Part shown: positions 7,822 through 17,197 of the stretch, piece by piece
How the letters are laid out: every line of letters starts with the position of its first letter
How positions within the stretch are numbered: the stretch's first letter is position 1
Source: DATLXU01 sp035575515
GTDB taxonomy: Bacteria; Acidobacteriota; Blastocatellia; UBA7656
Length of the DNA: 28,778 nucleotides
Direction of reading: 5' to 3'
NCBI GenBank assembly: GCA_035575515.1
Contig: DATLXU010000066.1
Coordinates: forward strand, 1 to 28,778
Notes under the pieces: generated by a model
Databases searched by the model: none
Told to the model about the DNA's origin: nothing
The model's input: only the letters and a program-made list of their open reading frames with translations
Translations under genes and position numbers: made by a program

Positions 7822-8760
7822 ATGACAATGAGATTTTCATTTCTGAAGATTGCGCTTCTCTGTTTGCTGCTGACAGCGCTGCTCGCCGTCAGTTGCACAC
7901 AGCCGGCAAACAACACAAACGGCGGCGCGGCTGGCAACGTGAACACCAACACATCGCAGGCGGGCCAGCCCGCAGGGCGACCCGCTAATGCTCAGCCTGT
8001 GGCAGATGCTCCGGGATATTTCCAAGCTGGCCCCGATGGAGCGGTCAGCCTTAGCTTCACATCTCCAAAGGATGGCGAAACGATTCAAGGGAACTCCGTG
8101 GCGCCGACTTTTCAGATTACCGGCTATCCCGTCTATATGGATGCCGAACGGAAGAAAGGTCAGCACATCCACGTCATACTCGACAATAATCCGTATGAAG
8201 CTGACTATGATCCGGCTACACCTTTTGCCAAGTTCAACAATCTCACGCCTGGCACGCACACGCTCAGAGCGTTTCCGGGCCGCGAGTGGCACGAATCAAT
8301 CAAGCAGCCGGGCGCATTCGCTTTCGTGACATTCAACGTCGGGCAGGCGTCCGCGACCGACATCAACAAGAGCGCGCCGCTTCTGACTTATTCGCGTCCG
8401 AAGGGCGATTACAAAGTCGGCGACCATCCGAAAGGGGTGATGCTCGATTTTTATGTGACGAATGCAACGCTCGGCGATAATGACTACAAGGTTCGCTACA
8501 CCTTGAGCAAGGACGGCAAGACCCTAAAGACCGAAACGCTGACGAAGTGGGAGCCTGTATGGTGGCCTTGGTCAGACATTCAGCCCGGCCAGTACAAAGT
8601 CCTGCTTGAGCTTCTCGATAAGAACAATAAGCCCGTGCCCTTCAAAGTCGGCAACCTCGACTATAACCACACGGAAGGCTCGTTCAATGTGACGCAGGAG
8701 GGCGCGCCCGCTCCCGCAGGCAATGCAAACGCAAACACAAAGGCAATTCCAATGCACTGA
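7822..8760 (+). CDS. Secreted lipoprotein with DUF4399-like region, function unknown
   Basis: A 312-residue predicted lipoprotein. The signal peptide ends in a lipobox, LAVSC, with Cys25 as the lipidated residue. It is followed by an Asn/Thr/Gly/Ala-rich tether (about 26-60). Residues about 70-175 contain 'SPKDGETIQGNSVAPTFQI', 'GQHIHVILDNNPY' and 'LTPGTHTLRAFPGREWHES'. This layout resembles DUF4399/DUF6130-type small beta-sandwich domains, whose role is not known. A second beta-rich region with conserved-looking Trp residues ('WEPVWWPWSD') fills about 180-285. The C-terminus is again Asn/Ala-rich. GGAGG at 7811-7815 is well placed for the ATG at 7822, which rules out a longer N-terminus. Its own terminator follows at 8796. 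It may share a transcript with the carboxylase 101 bases upstream, but nothing ties their functions. Confidence 0.8.
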   Translation: MTMRFSFLKIALLCLLLTALLAVSCTQPANNTNGGAAGNVNTNTSQAGQPAGRPANAQPVADAPGYFQAGPDGAVSLSFTSPKDGETIQGNSVAPTFQITGYPVYMDAERKKGQHIHVILDNNPYEADYDPATPFAKFNNLTPGTHTLRAFPGREWHESIKQPGAFAFVTFNVGQASATDINKSAPLLTYSRPKGDYKVGDHPKGVMLDFYVTNATLGDNDYKVRYTLSKDGKTLKTETLTKWEPVWWPWSDIQPGQYKVLLELLDKNNKPVPFKVGNLDYNHTEGSFNVTQEGAPAPAGNANANTKAIPMH

Positions 8761-8795
8761 TGGGCGAACTTGAAATACCAACACACGGAAAAGCG

Positions 8796-8824
8796 AAGGC
8801 CCGCGCGTAGCGGGCCTTTTTGTT
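8796..8824 (+). terminator. Rho-independent terminator of the lipoprotein gene
   Basis: GGCCCGC (8798-8804) pairs with GCGGGCC (8810-8816) around a 5-base loop, extended by AA/TT, and is followed by TTTTTGTTT. It separates the plus-strand lipoprotein gene from the convergent M48 protease gene. Confidence 0.9.
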
Positions 8825-8854
8825 TCAACAGGTGCTGACATTCGGCTATGACTC

Positions 8855-10255
8855 TTAATCAAAGAATCGAACCGACCGCGCCATATTGAAGAACGTGTTT
8901 TGGTAGGTTCTATACTCATCTTGCGGAGCAACACCGATTAGGTAAAACATCTCGCCGTTGCGCAGCATCGCTGTGAAGATTTGAATTACTTCGGTGCGGC
9001 CCGTCACTTCTGATATGTTTGTTAGGACCGTTGACAGCCCGTTGCGGTTGCCAACGTTCTCATATCGGTAGCCGGTTGATTGGCGCAACTGAGTGTTGCC
9101 CTGCGCGAGCGATCTTATGAAATCATCCGTCGCGCGGCGAAGGTCGCGGCTCGTTGCAGAAGTTACGCCGACCATCGCGCCGTGCGTTATCACAGACCGG
9201 CCTTGGTAATCGCCATAAGCGCCTTCAGGCGCGAATGTGACTTCACTCCCGCCCGACAGATTGCGCCAGTTGTCCGGCACGGCTATTTCAAAGAGATTAC
9301 CGTTGAAGTTGCGATATCGCGTTGACGGATACTCAACTCGTCCGGTCGGCGTGCGGCCCGTGCTTGTCGGGTAACGCTGACCGCTGCGGCCTATCTCTTC
9401 CATTGAAGGCGCGCGGCCCATGTCGCGCAGCCGCGCTCTGACTCGATTGAAGTCGTAGCTGTCGCGAACAGGGTTTTCGACTCTGAGCATTTGAGCTTCG
9501 CGGATGATTGCTTCATAACGGTTGCCCGGATTCGGGTGGCTGCTCAGCCACTCAGGCCCGCCGCTGCCGCTCTGCTGTTCGATAGTGCGGAACATATTCG
9601 CGAGGTCGCGCGGGTCATACCCGGCTCGCGCCATTATCTGAGCGCCGAGCGTGTCGGCCTGTCGCTCGTACTCGCGGCTGTATTTCAAAACGAACACGCC
9701 GGGAACTATCTGGCTCGTCGCTCCGATTACCTGACCAAGCCCGCCGCCAACGACCGCACCGAGAATCTGCCCTAGCACGGAGCCAACTGCGTAGGGACGA
9801 GCTTTAGTCGCCTGAGCCGTTCCGTGCCTTAAAGCAACGTGGCTCAACTCGTGCGCCATCACGCCCGCAAGCTCGCCTTCGTTGCGCGCCACTTCGATCA
9901 GCCCGCGATTGACGTAAGTGAACCCGCCGGGCAAAGCGAACGCGTTGATGTCACGCGCATTCACAACTTTAAATGAATATTGAAATTCAGGATGCTGGAA
10001 CTCGCGCGGGATAGCTTCTACCAGCCGACGACCGAGACGATTTATGTAGTCCTGCACTTCATAATCATTAACCATCGGAAGCTGCCGCTCGGCATCCATT
10101 GCAGCCTGACGCCCGAGCTTTACATCATCCGACACGCTATAACTGTTTTTTGGAGCGACGACTCTGGTCTGCGCCAAAATTCCGAGTGGCATCGCAACTA
10201 AGACGGCCAAAATCAATGCGCTCACGCTCGCTCTAACATTCTTTATTCTGTTCAT
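8855..10255 (-). CDS. M48-family periplasmic metalloprotease (BepA/LoiP-like)
   Basis: A 466-residue exported zinc protease. Residues 1-29 form a signal peptide ending near 'GILAQ'. The M48 domain, about 40-255, has the zinc motif HELSH (135-139) and a third ligand Glu197 in 'YERQADTLG'. This is the layout of E. coli BepA, the protease that monitors outer-membrane beta-barrel assembly. The region after about residue 285 is not the TPR domain of BepA. It begins with an Arg/Pro/Gly-rich linker, and the remaining ~150 residues look like an alpha/beta domain ('FAPEGAYGDYQGRSVITHG', 'FTAMLRNGEMFYLIGVAP') that I do not recognise by name. A GGAGG at 10263-10267 fixes the ATG at 10255 over an upstream in-frame start at 10342. 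It is encoded 150 bases downstream of the PBP1b-like gene, which fits envelope quality control. Confidence 0.88.
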   Translation of the reverse strand: MNRIKNVRASVSALILAVLVAMPLGILAQTRVVAPKNSYSVSDDVKLGRQAAMDAERQLPMVNDYEVQDYINRLGRRLVEAIPREFQHPEFQYSFKVVNARDINAFALPGGFTYVNRGLIEVARNEGELAGVMAHELSHVALRHGTAQATKARPYAVGSVLGQILGAVVGGGLGQVIGATSQIVPGVFVLKYSREYERQADTLGAQIMARAGYDPRDLANMFRTIEQQSGSGGPEWLSSHPNPGNRYEAIIREAQMLRVENPVRDSYDFNRVRARLRDMGRAPSMEEIGRSGQRYPTSTGRTPTGRVEYPSTRYRNFNGNLFEIAVPDNWRNLSGGSEVTFAPEGAYGDYQGRSVITHGAMVGVTSATSRDLRRATDDFIRSLAQGNTQLRQSTGYRYENVGNRNGLSTVLTNISEVTGRTEVIQIFTAMLRNGEMFYLIGVAPQDEYRTYQNTFFNMARSVRFFD

Positions 10256-10405
10256 TGCCCTTCCTCCGAAATAAGCACATCCCTTTTCATCAAATGAATT
10301 TGCAATATCTATGCCAGTGGAGTGCTCTTGTATATGATTCAACGCTCGGCTGAAACGTTGTCATTCGCGTGCGAACTCTTGAACCCTTCGTGTGCCTGTC
10401 AAACA

Positions 10406-13171
10406 TCAATACACCGTGCCGTTTCTAGTGCGTTTCACTTCACGTCGTTGACTATCGCGCGACCACTGTCGCGCGCCGCCGTAGCTCTCAATAACTGCCC
10501 TGCTATCTGCGCGCCAATCATCATTTGCATCACGTCCTTCGCCCCAACAAACTCTCATCGGCTCGTGACCTGGTTCAAAAGTTCTTCTCACGACTCGTGC
10601 GCAGGTTGGGGATGCAAGCAGCCCTGTCTCCGCACAAACATCGAGAGTGATGCGATTGTATCCCGGGGTCGAAGCGCTCATTGAATAGCCATCATCCAAT
10701 CCGGCCATTAACGATTCGTCAGTCGTATCATAATGAGAACAGATCGCAAACGGCTCGGTCCCTGAAATGAAAATTTCCTGTTGGTGCGCAGGACATTCAG
10801 AGCTTGCGAGCAATCCTGTCGTCGGGTCAATCTCTGCGGTCACAATCCCGCCGGGTCGCGGAAATGAATCCCCTCCGAACTCTGGATGTATGTCTAACGC
10901 ATCTTTCATAAACTCAGCCCAGATGGGGAGCGCCACGTCAGACGCCTTCAATCGCAGGTCTGTGTTGTCGTCGAAGCCGACCCAGACCACACAAACGATG
11001 TTCGGCGTGTAACCGGCGAACCATCCGTCGTTTGATGTGCCCGTCTTTCCAGCTATTGCCCCTTTCACTCCCATAGCTCTGAGCCGCGAAGCTGTACCCG
11101 CGTCAACAACAGATTGCATCAGGTTTGTCATTAGATATGCGACCTGCGGCGAAAATACGCGAACAGTAGTTGCGGCAACCTTTTGCAAGGCGTTGCCGCG
11201 CTCCGCTCCCTGAATGCTCTTAATCGGAATTGGCCTGAGAGCCGTGCCGTCATTTGCAAATGCTGTGTATGCGCCCGCAAGTTCGAGCGGCGTGACTTCG
11301 CTTGTGCCCAGCGGCATGGATGGATAGACGCGAGGGCGCTCAAGTCCGGCTTCTTCAGCTAGATTTGCTATTTGGCCGAGTCCCACTCTCATCGCAAGCT
11401 CTACGGTCGGGACATTGAGCGAGCGGGCAAGCGCCTCGCGCAAGGTGACATCGCGATATGAGAATCCGCCGTGATAATTCGTAGGCCTGTACTCTGCGCG
11501 GCCACCGTCGAATGTGAATGTTTGCGGCGTGTCAGATAGCAGCGTTGCTGCGGTGTAAGAACGCTGGCTGATTGCAGTCGCATAAACGAACGGCTTGAAG
11601 GTTGAGCCGGGCTGCCGCTTTGCGTCAGTTGCGCGATTGAGTTGGCTCTCGTTATAGTCGCGCCCGCCTATCATCGCAAGCACTTCGCCCGTGTGCGCGT
11701 CGAGCGCGACGAGCGCGGCCTGCACGCGCGAACTCGCGCCGTCTCTCTTGTTCGTTTGGCCAAGAATCTTATCAAGATTTTTTACTCTCTTTGTTACAGC
11801 TTCATAAGCAGCTCGCTGCAATCGCGGATCCATCGTCGTATTGAAGCGTTTTCGAGATGAAAGACCCTGCTCTCCATATCTGTCCTCAATGAAACGCTGC
11901 ACGTAATCAACGAAGTAGCTTGCGCCATAATCGCTCTTCGGCTCTCGTCTCTTGAACTGAAGCGGCTCGCGTTTTGCCGCATCAGCTTGCTCCTGAGTGA
12001 TGGCCTGCATCCCCACCATCGCATCAAGCGCCTCGTTTCGCCGCTCTATCGCGCGCGTCATATCGCTGCTCAGAGCGTAACGATTCGGCGCGTGGACAAG
12101 TCCCGCAAGAAAGGCGCATTCACCAAGCGTCAGTTTGTCGAGCGATTTATTGAAATAGACCTCTGCGGCCTCAGCAAATCCGTGAATCGCATACGTCCCG
12201 CTCTGACCCATATAAACGTTGTTAGAGTAGAGAGCAAATATCTCTTCTTTTGAAAGACGCGATTCAAGGATGACAGCCATTGCCGCTTCTTTAAGCTTGC
12301 GCGCGAAGGTGCGTTCGTTTGATAGAAAAGCGTTCTTGATGAGTTGCTGAGTTATAGTCGAGCCACCCTGAACGATGCCGCCTTCATTTACGTCTGTCCA
12401 CAAAGCGCGAAGTATCCCGCGCCAATCAATTCCGTTGTGCGAAAAGAATCGGCGGTCCTCGACCGCGAGGATTGCATTACGCAGCGTCTCTGGAATGTCA
12501 GAGAAAGCAACAGTGATTCTCTTTTGCCGGTCTCCGTCGCTCACTGTGGCCAGAAGCTCGCCTTCGATTTGAGTGGAACCCAACGCAGCGCCGCTCTTCA
12601 AGCTGCTTATTGAAGCGATACGCCCATTGCCGTTTATCTGAATGCGAACGGGAATAAGGTTGAAAGTTATCGAGGCTTCACGGCTCGGAGTTAAGTCAAC
12701 CGCGCTGCCTTGAATTGCAAACGATCCTCTCACATCATTGCATGCAGTTGAATCCGTATAGTCGCGCTGTTGATAGCCAGCCATGCGCAGGTAGTTTGTC
12801 AATTCTTCGAGCGACAGACGATCTCCCACAGAGAGTTTGAATGGCGAAGTGAATATCCCAATCGAGTCGTCAAAGAAGTTGCTTGCGAGCCTTTCGTCAA
12901 TCTCGCGCGCCAGCTTGTAGTAATAGTGCAAGCCGACAGCAAACAAAGCGATGATTATAACGCCGAGAGTGACCAGAACTTTTGGCTGCACGAGCCGCAA
13001 AAAGAAGACATTCATCCGCTCAGGAATTCTCCTGCGAATCGCCGCAAAGAAATTTTCGAGATGCCGAGCAATGCGCGCTGCTGCGCCCAGTTGAGATTCA
13101 TCGCGCAAAACAATCGTGCGAGCCTTCGGCTCTCCAGTAGCATCGTGTCTGACATCGCCTGCGCGCTTCAT
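10406..13171 (-). CDS. Bifunctional class A PBP, PBP1b-like, with UB2H domain
   Basis: A 921-residue peptidoglycan synthase anchored by one membrane helix (about 64-82) after a basic cytoplasmic tail. Residues about 105-195 align with the UB2H regulatory domain of E. coli PBP1b ('LSLEELTNYLRMAGYQQRDY'). The GT51 glycosyltransferase domain follows, with catalytic Glu238 in 'AVEDRRFFSHNG', 'GGSTITQQLIKN' (269-280), and 'KEEIFALYSNNVYMG'. The transpeptidase has STFK (523-526), SLN (584-586) and KTGT (709-712), all intact. The C-terminal ~150 residues hold two copies of a Cys-containing module starting 'TGLLAS' (785-790 and 849-854), absent from the E. coli protein. A GGGGGAG at 13178-13184 precedes the ATG. 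In E. coli UB2H binds the lipoprotein LpoB; no LpoB-like gene was recognised here. Confidence 0.93.
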   Translation of the reverse strand: MKRAGDVRHDATGEPKARTIVLRDESQLGAAARIARHLENFFAAIRRRIPERMNVFFLRLVQPKVLVTLGVIIIALFAVGLHYYYKLAREIDERLASNFFDDSIGIFTSPFKLSVGDRLSLEELTNYLRMAGYQQRDYTDSTACNDVRGSFAIQGSAVDLTPSREASITFNLIPVRIQINGNGRIASISSLKSGAALGSTQIEGELLATVSDGDRQKRITVAFSDIPETLRNAILAVEDRRFFSHNGIDWRGILRALWTDVNEGGIVQGGSTITQQLIKNAFLSNERTFARKLKEAAMAVILESRLSKEEIFALYSNNVYMGQSGTYAIHGFAEAAEVYFNKSLDKLTLGECAFLAGLVHAPNRYALSSDMTRAIERRNEALDAMVGMQAITQEQADAAKREPLQFKRREPKSDYGASYFVDYVQRFIEDRYGEQGLSSRKRFNTTMDPRLQRAAYEAVTKRVKNLDKILGQTNKRDGASSRVQAALVALDAHTGEVLAMIGGRDYNESQLNRATDAKRQPGSTFKPFVYATAISQRSYTAATLLSDTPQTFTFDGGRAEYRPTNYHGGFSYRDVTLREALARSLNVPTVELAMRVGLGQIANLAEEAGLERPRVYPSMPLGTSEVTPLELAGAYTAFANDGTALRPIPIKSIQGAERGNALQKVAATTVRVFSPQVAYLMTNLMQSVVDAGTASRLRAMGVKGAIAGKTGTSNDGWFAGYTPNIVCVVWVGFDDNTDLRLKASDVALPIWAEFMKDALDIHPEFGGDSFPRPGGIVTAEIDPTTGLLASSECPAHQQEIFISGTEPFAICSHYDTTDESLMAGLDDGYSMSASTPGYNRITLDVCAETGLLASPTCARVVRRTFEPGHEPMRVCWGEGRDANDDWRADSRAVIESYGGARQWSRDSQRREVKRTRNGTVY

Positions 13172-13341
13172 AAATCGCTCCCCCGATTAAAAGTGCAAAG
13201 CCGATGCCAGTGAATTGTCCTTCTTAACTGTTGGGAGAAAAAAGGTAATGGCCCGCGCGGCGAGATTCAACGAACAACTTATCGGACAAGCATTGAATCC
13301 TTAGCATACACGGGCCGCAAGTTTGAAATGTTTGCAACCGA

Positions 13342-14424
13342 TTAGCGATAAATATACGAAGTGCTCTTTTTTTGATCCCACTGTATGCTGTCAATATTTT
13401 CAGGGTCGGACGCGAATATCTCTTCGCTCAGTTGGTCGGTGCTGACCGAGGAGCTTACGTTCACGTAATAGACTATTTTGCCCAAAGGGTCGTCAGGGTC
13501 TTCACGATTGACTTCCCGAAGCTCATAAGTAAGATTGCGCTTTTCGAATACCTCTCGCAGTATCTCGTCCGTTTCGTCCACCCTTCGCGTTGTGACGACC
13601 ACTTCCATCGCACGAAAGACTTGCGCAGGCTCGTAGTACTCAAGCACCCAGAGCATTATTAAAACGAACAGCGCGAGGATTATTCCCACCTCCACTCGAC
13701 CGACTCCTGTCGCCAGCCCGATGCCCAGACTTATTAGCAGCACAGTAATCTCTTTCGGGTCGCGAATGTTTGTCCTGAATCGAACGAGCGACGCAGCGGC
13801 GAATATGCCGAACGCGCGCGCCGCATTGTCAGCGACAATCATCATCAATGCCGATGCAACAACGGCAAGCAGTATTTGAGTCTGCGCGACATACGGGTTG
13901 CGCTGCAAAACGGGCAGGTCTTTGCGCGGGCGAAATGCGAGCATCGCTGCGAGCAACGCAGCAAGAGCAAGCTTCAACAAGATTCTCGCTGCAGTCGTAA
14001 GCCAGCTTTCTTCCGCAGGCTGGCTGTTGCTCGACGGCGAGCCGAAGATGCCTGTTATTGGAGACTCGCCTGTGTTCGTTCGCGCCGGCGTCGAGGGTTG
14101 AGCCTGCTGCCCTGCGGGCGCTTGCGCGGCGGGAGGCTGCGAGCCGGATGATTGCTGAGTCGCTGGCTGCGATGAATTGCTGACGATGATGTAGATGGCG
14201 AAAGCCAGCGCCGCAAGTCCGCCGATGAACAACCCGATTAACAAGCCGGGCTTTCTTAAACCTGAGCATCCGGGTCTTTGGCCTCGCGCCGATGCCCGAC
14301 GCACAGCTTCTTGCGCTCGCACCTGAGTCGGGCGCGGCGGCTGATGCGGTCGCCACGTCGTGTTTGGTTCGCCCGCAGGCGGCTCGAACTCGTCTCTATC
14401 AAATCGGTCTCTTCCGCTGCTCAT
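13342..14424 (-). CDS. DUF4956-family membrane protein
   Basis: A 360-residue membrane protein of unknown function. The N-terminal ~58 residues are Arg/Pro-rich and probably cytoplasmic. A first helix lies at about 59-83, then a Gln/Ser/Pro/Ala-rich linker to about 135. A cluster of four or five hydrophobic segments (about 140-265) carries the family core 'SLVRFRTNIRDPKEITVLL', matching the 'IRFRt..kdt.di' pattern of DUF4956. A soluble C-terminal domain of about 90 residues looks ferredoxin-like ('MEVVVTTRRVDETDEIL'). The ATG at 14424 with GGAGAG upstream is preferred over a TTG at 14439. Its neighbours are the GCS2 ligase upstream (167 bases) and PBP1b downstream (170 bases), so membership in either unit is open. 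Confidence 0.78.
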   Translation of the reverse strand: MSSGRDRFDRDEFEPPAGEPNTTWRPHQPPRPTQVRAQEAVRRASARGQRPGCSGLRKPGLLIGLFIGGLAALAFAIYIIVSNSSQPATQQSSGSQPPAAQAPAGQQAQPSTPARTNTGESPITGIFGSPSSNSQPAEESWLTTAARILLKLALAALLAAMLAFRPRKDLPVLQRNPYVAQTQILLAVVASALMMIVADNAARAFGIFAAASLVRFRTNIRDPKEITVLLISLGIGLATGVGRVEVGIILALFVLIMLWVLEYYEPAQVFRAMEVVVTTRRVDETDEILREVFEKRNLTYELREVNREDPDDPLGKIVYYVNVSSSVSTDQLSEEIFASDPENIDSIQWDQKKSTSYIYR

Positions 14425-14591
14425 AAAACTCTCCGCCAATAAAAGATAAACTGCGCTAGGTTCATTCTGGCAATCATCGTGCCTTGAAATTCAAACAAGG
14501 CTCAATCACCAAAGCAGGACGATAACCGCAAGGCAAGCGACAGGTTATGAGGAAATAGATGCAGATGCGCTCAAGCAATGTCGCAGCGGCT

Positions 14592-15743
14592 TTATGCCTG
14601 CGCTGGTTGATTTTGATACTCAGTGCCGGGTTTGGCTTCGCTCGATTCGATACCCTCCATCGTCTCGGCAATCAACTGGTCCACAACGGCTTTGAAATCG
14701 CCTGTTGCCTCGTAGGTCTTCAACTGGCGGTCGGCGCTCGTGCCTGTTTCCAGGATGGTGTAGATGTAATCAATCTCTTTGCGACTGCCAAGCTCATCAA
14801 CCACGTCGTCGACGAACTCCAACAATTCGTGAATCAAATCGCGCACGGGCACCTCTATCTGTTTGCCGAAATCAATGAGCTTGCCCTCAAGCCCCCAGCG
14901 CACGGCTCGCCACTTGTTTTCCTGGATCAGCGCGCGGCGATAAAGACGGAATCCCATGTTCATTCGATAGAGCTTGTAGAGCTTGGCGACTATGGCTTGA
15001 ATCAACGCCGTGATTGCGATGACTTCGTCAACCTTTGACGGCAAATCGCAGATGCGGAATTCGAGCGTCGGGAAATGCGGATGCGGGCGAACGTCCCACC
15101 ATATTTTCTTCGGCTTATCAATGCAGCCGGTTTTCAACAGCAGGTTCACATAGTTTTCAAACTCAGAATAAGAGCTGAAGTAATCTGGTATGTCCGTGCG
15201 CGGGAACTTCTTGAATATCTCTGAGCGATAACTCTTGAGTCCCGTGTTCACGCCCATCCAGAAAGGCGAGCTTGTCGAGATGGCCAAAAGGTGCGGCAGA
15301 AAGTATCGCGCCGCGTTCATCAAGTGTATCTGCGCTTCGCGGTCATCAATGCCGACGTGAACGTGCATGCCAAAGATGAGAAGCGACTGAGCGAGCATCT
15401 GCATCTCGTTTATCAGCGCTTCATAGTGCTCGTGCGGCGTTATCTTCTGCTCTCGCCAGCTTGAGAAAGGATGAGTCGAAGCGGCTGCAATGCGAAGCCC
15501 CTTGCTCTGCGCGAGATTCGCAACCGTGCGGCGCAACTTTACAACGTCGGCGCGCGCTTCCTGGATGTTGTTGCAGATGCCTGTTCCGACTTCGATCATT
15601 GACTGGTGCATCTCAGGCTTTACCTGCTCGCCCAGTATCATTCGGCCTTCGTCAATCATCTCCGTGATGTGCGAGCGCAACTCGCGCGTCTCAGGGTCAA
15701 TGATCTGGAATTCTTCTTCGATGCCAAGAGTGAAATCAGCCAT
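14592..15743 (-). CDS. Carboxylate-amine ligase, GCS2/YbdK family
   Basis: A 383-residue cytoplasmic ATP-dependent ligase of the glutamate-cysteine ligase type 2 family. Key stretches are 'TLGIEEEFQIIDPET' at the N-terminus (acidic metal/ATP loop), 'FGMHVHVGI' (about 124-132), and 'WWDVRPHPHFPTLEFRICD' (about 217-235). The family joins an amino acid carboxylate to an amine. Members include YbdK (weak glutamate-cysteine ligase activity in vitro) and EgtA-like enzymes. The true substrate cannot be read from sequence. The ATG at 15743 has AGGGGG just upstream (15747-15752); an adjacent GTG at 15746 would add one residue. It is the third gene of a ligase cassette with the two ATP-grasp genes upstream, from which it is separated by a 103-base spacer containing a heptamer inverted repeat. 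Confidence 0.88.
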   Translation of the reverse strand: MADFTLGIEEEFQIIDPETRELRSHITEMIDEGRMILGEQVKPEMHQSMIEVGTGICNNIQEARADVVKLRRTVANLAQSKGLRIAAASTHPFSSWREQKITPHEHYEALINEMQMLAQSLLIFGMHVHVGIDDREAQIHLMNAARYFLPHLLAISTSSPFWMGVNTGLKSYRSEIFKKFPRTDIPDYFSSYSEFENYVNLLLKTGCIDKPKKIWWDVRPHPHFPTLEFRICDLPSKVDEVIAITALIQAIVAKLYKLYRMNMGFRLYRRALIQENKWRAVRWGLEGKLIDFGKQIEVPVRDLIHELLEFVDDVVDELGSRKEIDYIYTILETGTSADRQLKTYEATGDFKAVVDQLIAETMEGIESSEAKPGTEYQNQPAQA

Positions 15744-15760
15744 CACACCCCCTGCGAGTT

Positions 15761-15844
15761 TTAGAATTTAGATTTTGGTTTGCCGGAGCGAAACAGGTTG
15801 GTTGATATCTCGGCTCTTTCCTTATTCCAAAATCTAAAATCTAA
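15761..15844. repeat. Heptamer-based inverted repeat (AAAATCT units)
   Basis: The left arm TTAGAATTTAGATTTTGG (15761-15778) and right arm CCAAAATCTAAAATCTAA (15827-15844) are inverted copies with one mismatch. The right arm is built of 7-base units, AAAATCT AAAATCT AAAATCA, and the left arm has the same period. It fills most of the spacer between the second ATP-grasp gene and the GCS2 ligase gene, so the polycistronic mRNA could fold here. Confidence 0.7.
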
Positions 15845-15846
15845 AA

Positions 15847-17187
15847 TCAATCAACGATCATTGTCGGAACCATCCCCGCGCCAGATGTCACATTCGCGAG
15901 CGATGAAGAGGATAATCGAGTGAAGCCGCCTTTCACGCGACCAAAAAACAATAACGGGTCCAAATCCAATAATTGTTCAATCATCTGAACGCTGCCTTGT
16001 TGATCTACCCAAGGGAAGACTTCGCGCGAAGTCGTCACGCGCTCCTGGGTCAGGTAATCGCCGCCCAGCGCCGATTGAATCGCTTTGTCCCATTCGCTTT
16101 CGCTCGATTCCCAGCCGATATAGATGCCATGCCCACCATAATCATCGTTCGGCTTCAAAACGAGCTTATCGCGATTCGCTCTGATGTATTCGAGCAGGTC
16201 AATCTCTTCGCCGTTGTAAGTCGTCTTTGTGTCTTCGACCCTGCGAGTCCACGGAATGCTCGCCCGGATAGCGGCGCGCTCGGATTCGGTGAAGTAGTGT
16301 TGATGGCGATCATCTGTCAGCACGCCAAACAGCATCTTCTTGTGAACGTACTTCGCTCGAAATGAATTGACCAGAACGATTGCTCCGCGACGATAGCTTT
16401 CAACAAACGGCTGGCATTCATCAATCTTTTCGATCAGCTCGTTCGTCAGCACGCGCTTATAGACAAGGTCAATTCTGAAGTCGCCGTGATAAAGCTTCCC
16501 TTCTCTGAATTCAAGTTCGCGCGGGTCCGCGATTGTCGTCTCATAGCCGCGACCCTCGAAGAACTCTTTGAAAAGCTCAAACTCTCGCTGCGTCGGCAAT
16601 CCCTTGTAATCAACTATCCCAATGTTTGGCCGCTCGCCTTCGCCGCGAACGCGTGCATAAATCGTGAGCAGCACGCCGAGCAAGTCGTCGCGGCAATAAA
16701 GAGGCGTGACCGTGTGTTGCTTTCCGAACTCGCGCATCACGGGCAGGTTGTAAAAAATCTCAGCGGCGACATCGGCGTAAGCGATGCCTGCGGGGCATTC
16801 CGCATTCAATTCGACGAATTGATAACTGCTCTCGGTTAGGAAAGAATCAAGCCTCGAAGTGACGGAAACATCCTCATAGCCTGGGTCAATGGCCGCAAGC
16901 TCAAGCTCGGTCGGCGTGAGTCCGAGATGGTCGAGCATCAGTTTATCTGTCGGCGCGTTGCGGCCAACCTTTTCAATCGCGCCCCAGACCGCTTCGCAAG
17001 TAGAAGTGATGCGCCGCCATTCATCTCGCGTGACAAAGTGCGGGCGCAGGTATGGCGAGAGCATCCGCCCGCCGAAGACGAATCGCGCTTCGTTCAATCG
17101 CTCAGTCAAAAACTGCCGCGAATCTTCCAGCAATTCGGGATTGCTCTCAAGCAGTCTGTTATAGTCGTTTGCAGCCTGGCTAGTCAT
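15847..17187 (-). CDS. Predicted circularly permuted ATP-grasp ligase
   Basis: A 446-residue cytoplasmic protein that I place in the circularly permuted ATP-grasp / glutathionylspermidine-synthase-like group. Evidence is the order of motifs: 'QFVELNAECPAG' (123-134), 'VNSFRAKYVHKK' (273-284), the P-loop-like 'LVLKPNDDYGGHGIYIG' (342-358), and a terminal 'KGGFTRLS' (419-426) with 'NVTSGAGMVP' (432-441). Such enzymes activate a carboxylate as acyl phosphate and couple it to an amine. Substrate is unknown. The ATG at 17187 lies 10 bases after the stop of the upstream ATP-grasp gene, so the two are almost certainly cotranscribed, perhaps translationally coupled, as only a GGGGC-like ribosome site is present. 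Family placement is by recalled motifs; a wholly new fold is unlikely because the Lys-Pro and Gly-rich nucleotide motifs are clear. Confidence 0.68.
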   Translation of the reverse strand: MTSQAANDYNRLLESNPELLEDSRQFLTERLNEARFVFGGRMLSPYLRPHFVTRDEWRRITSTCEAVWGAIEKVGRNAPTDKLMLDHLGLTPTELELAAIDPGYEDVSVTSRLDSFLTESSYQFVELNAECPAGIAYADVAAEIFYNLPVMREFGKQHTVTPLYCRDDLLGVLLTIYARVRGEGERPNIGIVDYKGLPTQREFELFKEFFEGRGYETTIADPRELEFREGKLYHGDFRIDLVYKRVLTNELIEKIDECQPFVESYRRGAIVLVNSFRAKYVHKKMLFGVLTDDRHQHYFTESERAAIRASIPWTRRVEDTKTTYNGEEIDLLEYIRANRDKLVLKPNDDYGGHGIYIGWESSESEWDKAIQSALGGDYLTQERVTTSREVFPWVDQQGSVQMIEQLLDLDPLLFFGRVKGGFTRLSSSSLANVTSGAGMVPTMIVD

Positions 17188-17197
17188 AGAAGCCCCG

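Noticed and set aside
14479..14503. Terminator after the GCS2 ligase gene
   Set aside because: GCCTTG/CAAGGC can form a 6-bp stem, but no T-tract follows on the minus strand.
15761..15844. Terminator between the second ATP-grasp gene and the GCS2 gene
   Set aside because: The loop is 48 bases long, the stem is AT-rich and there is no proper T-tract after it, so the cassette may be read through.
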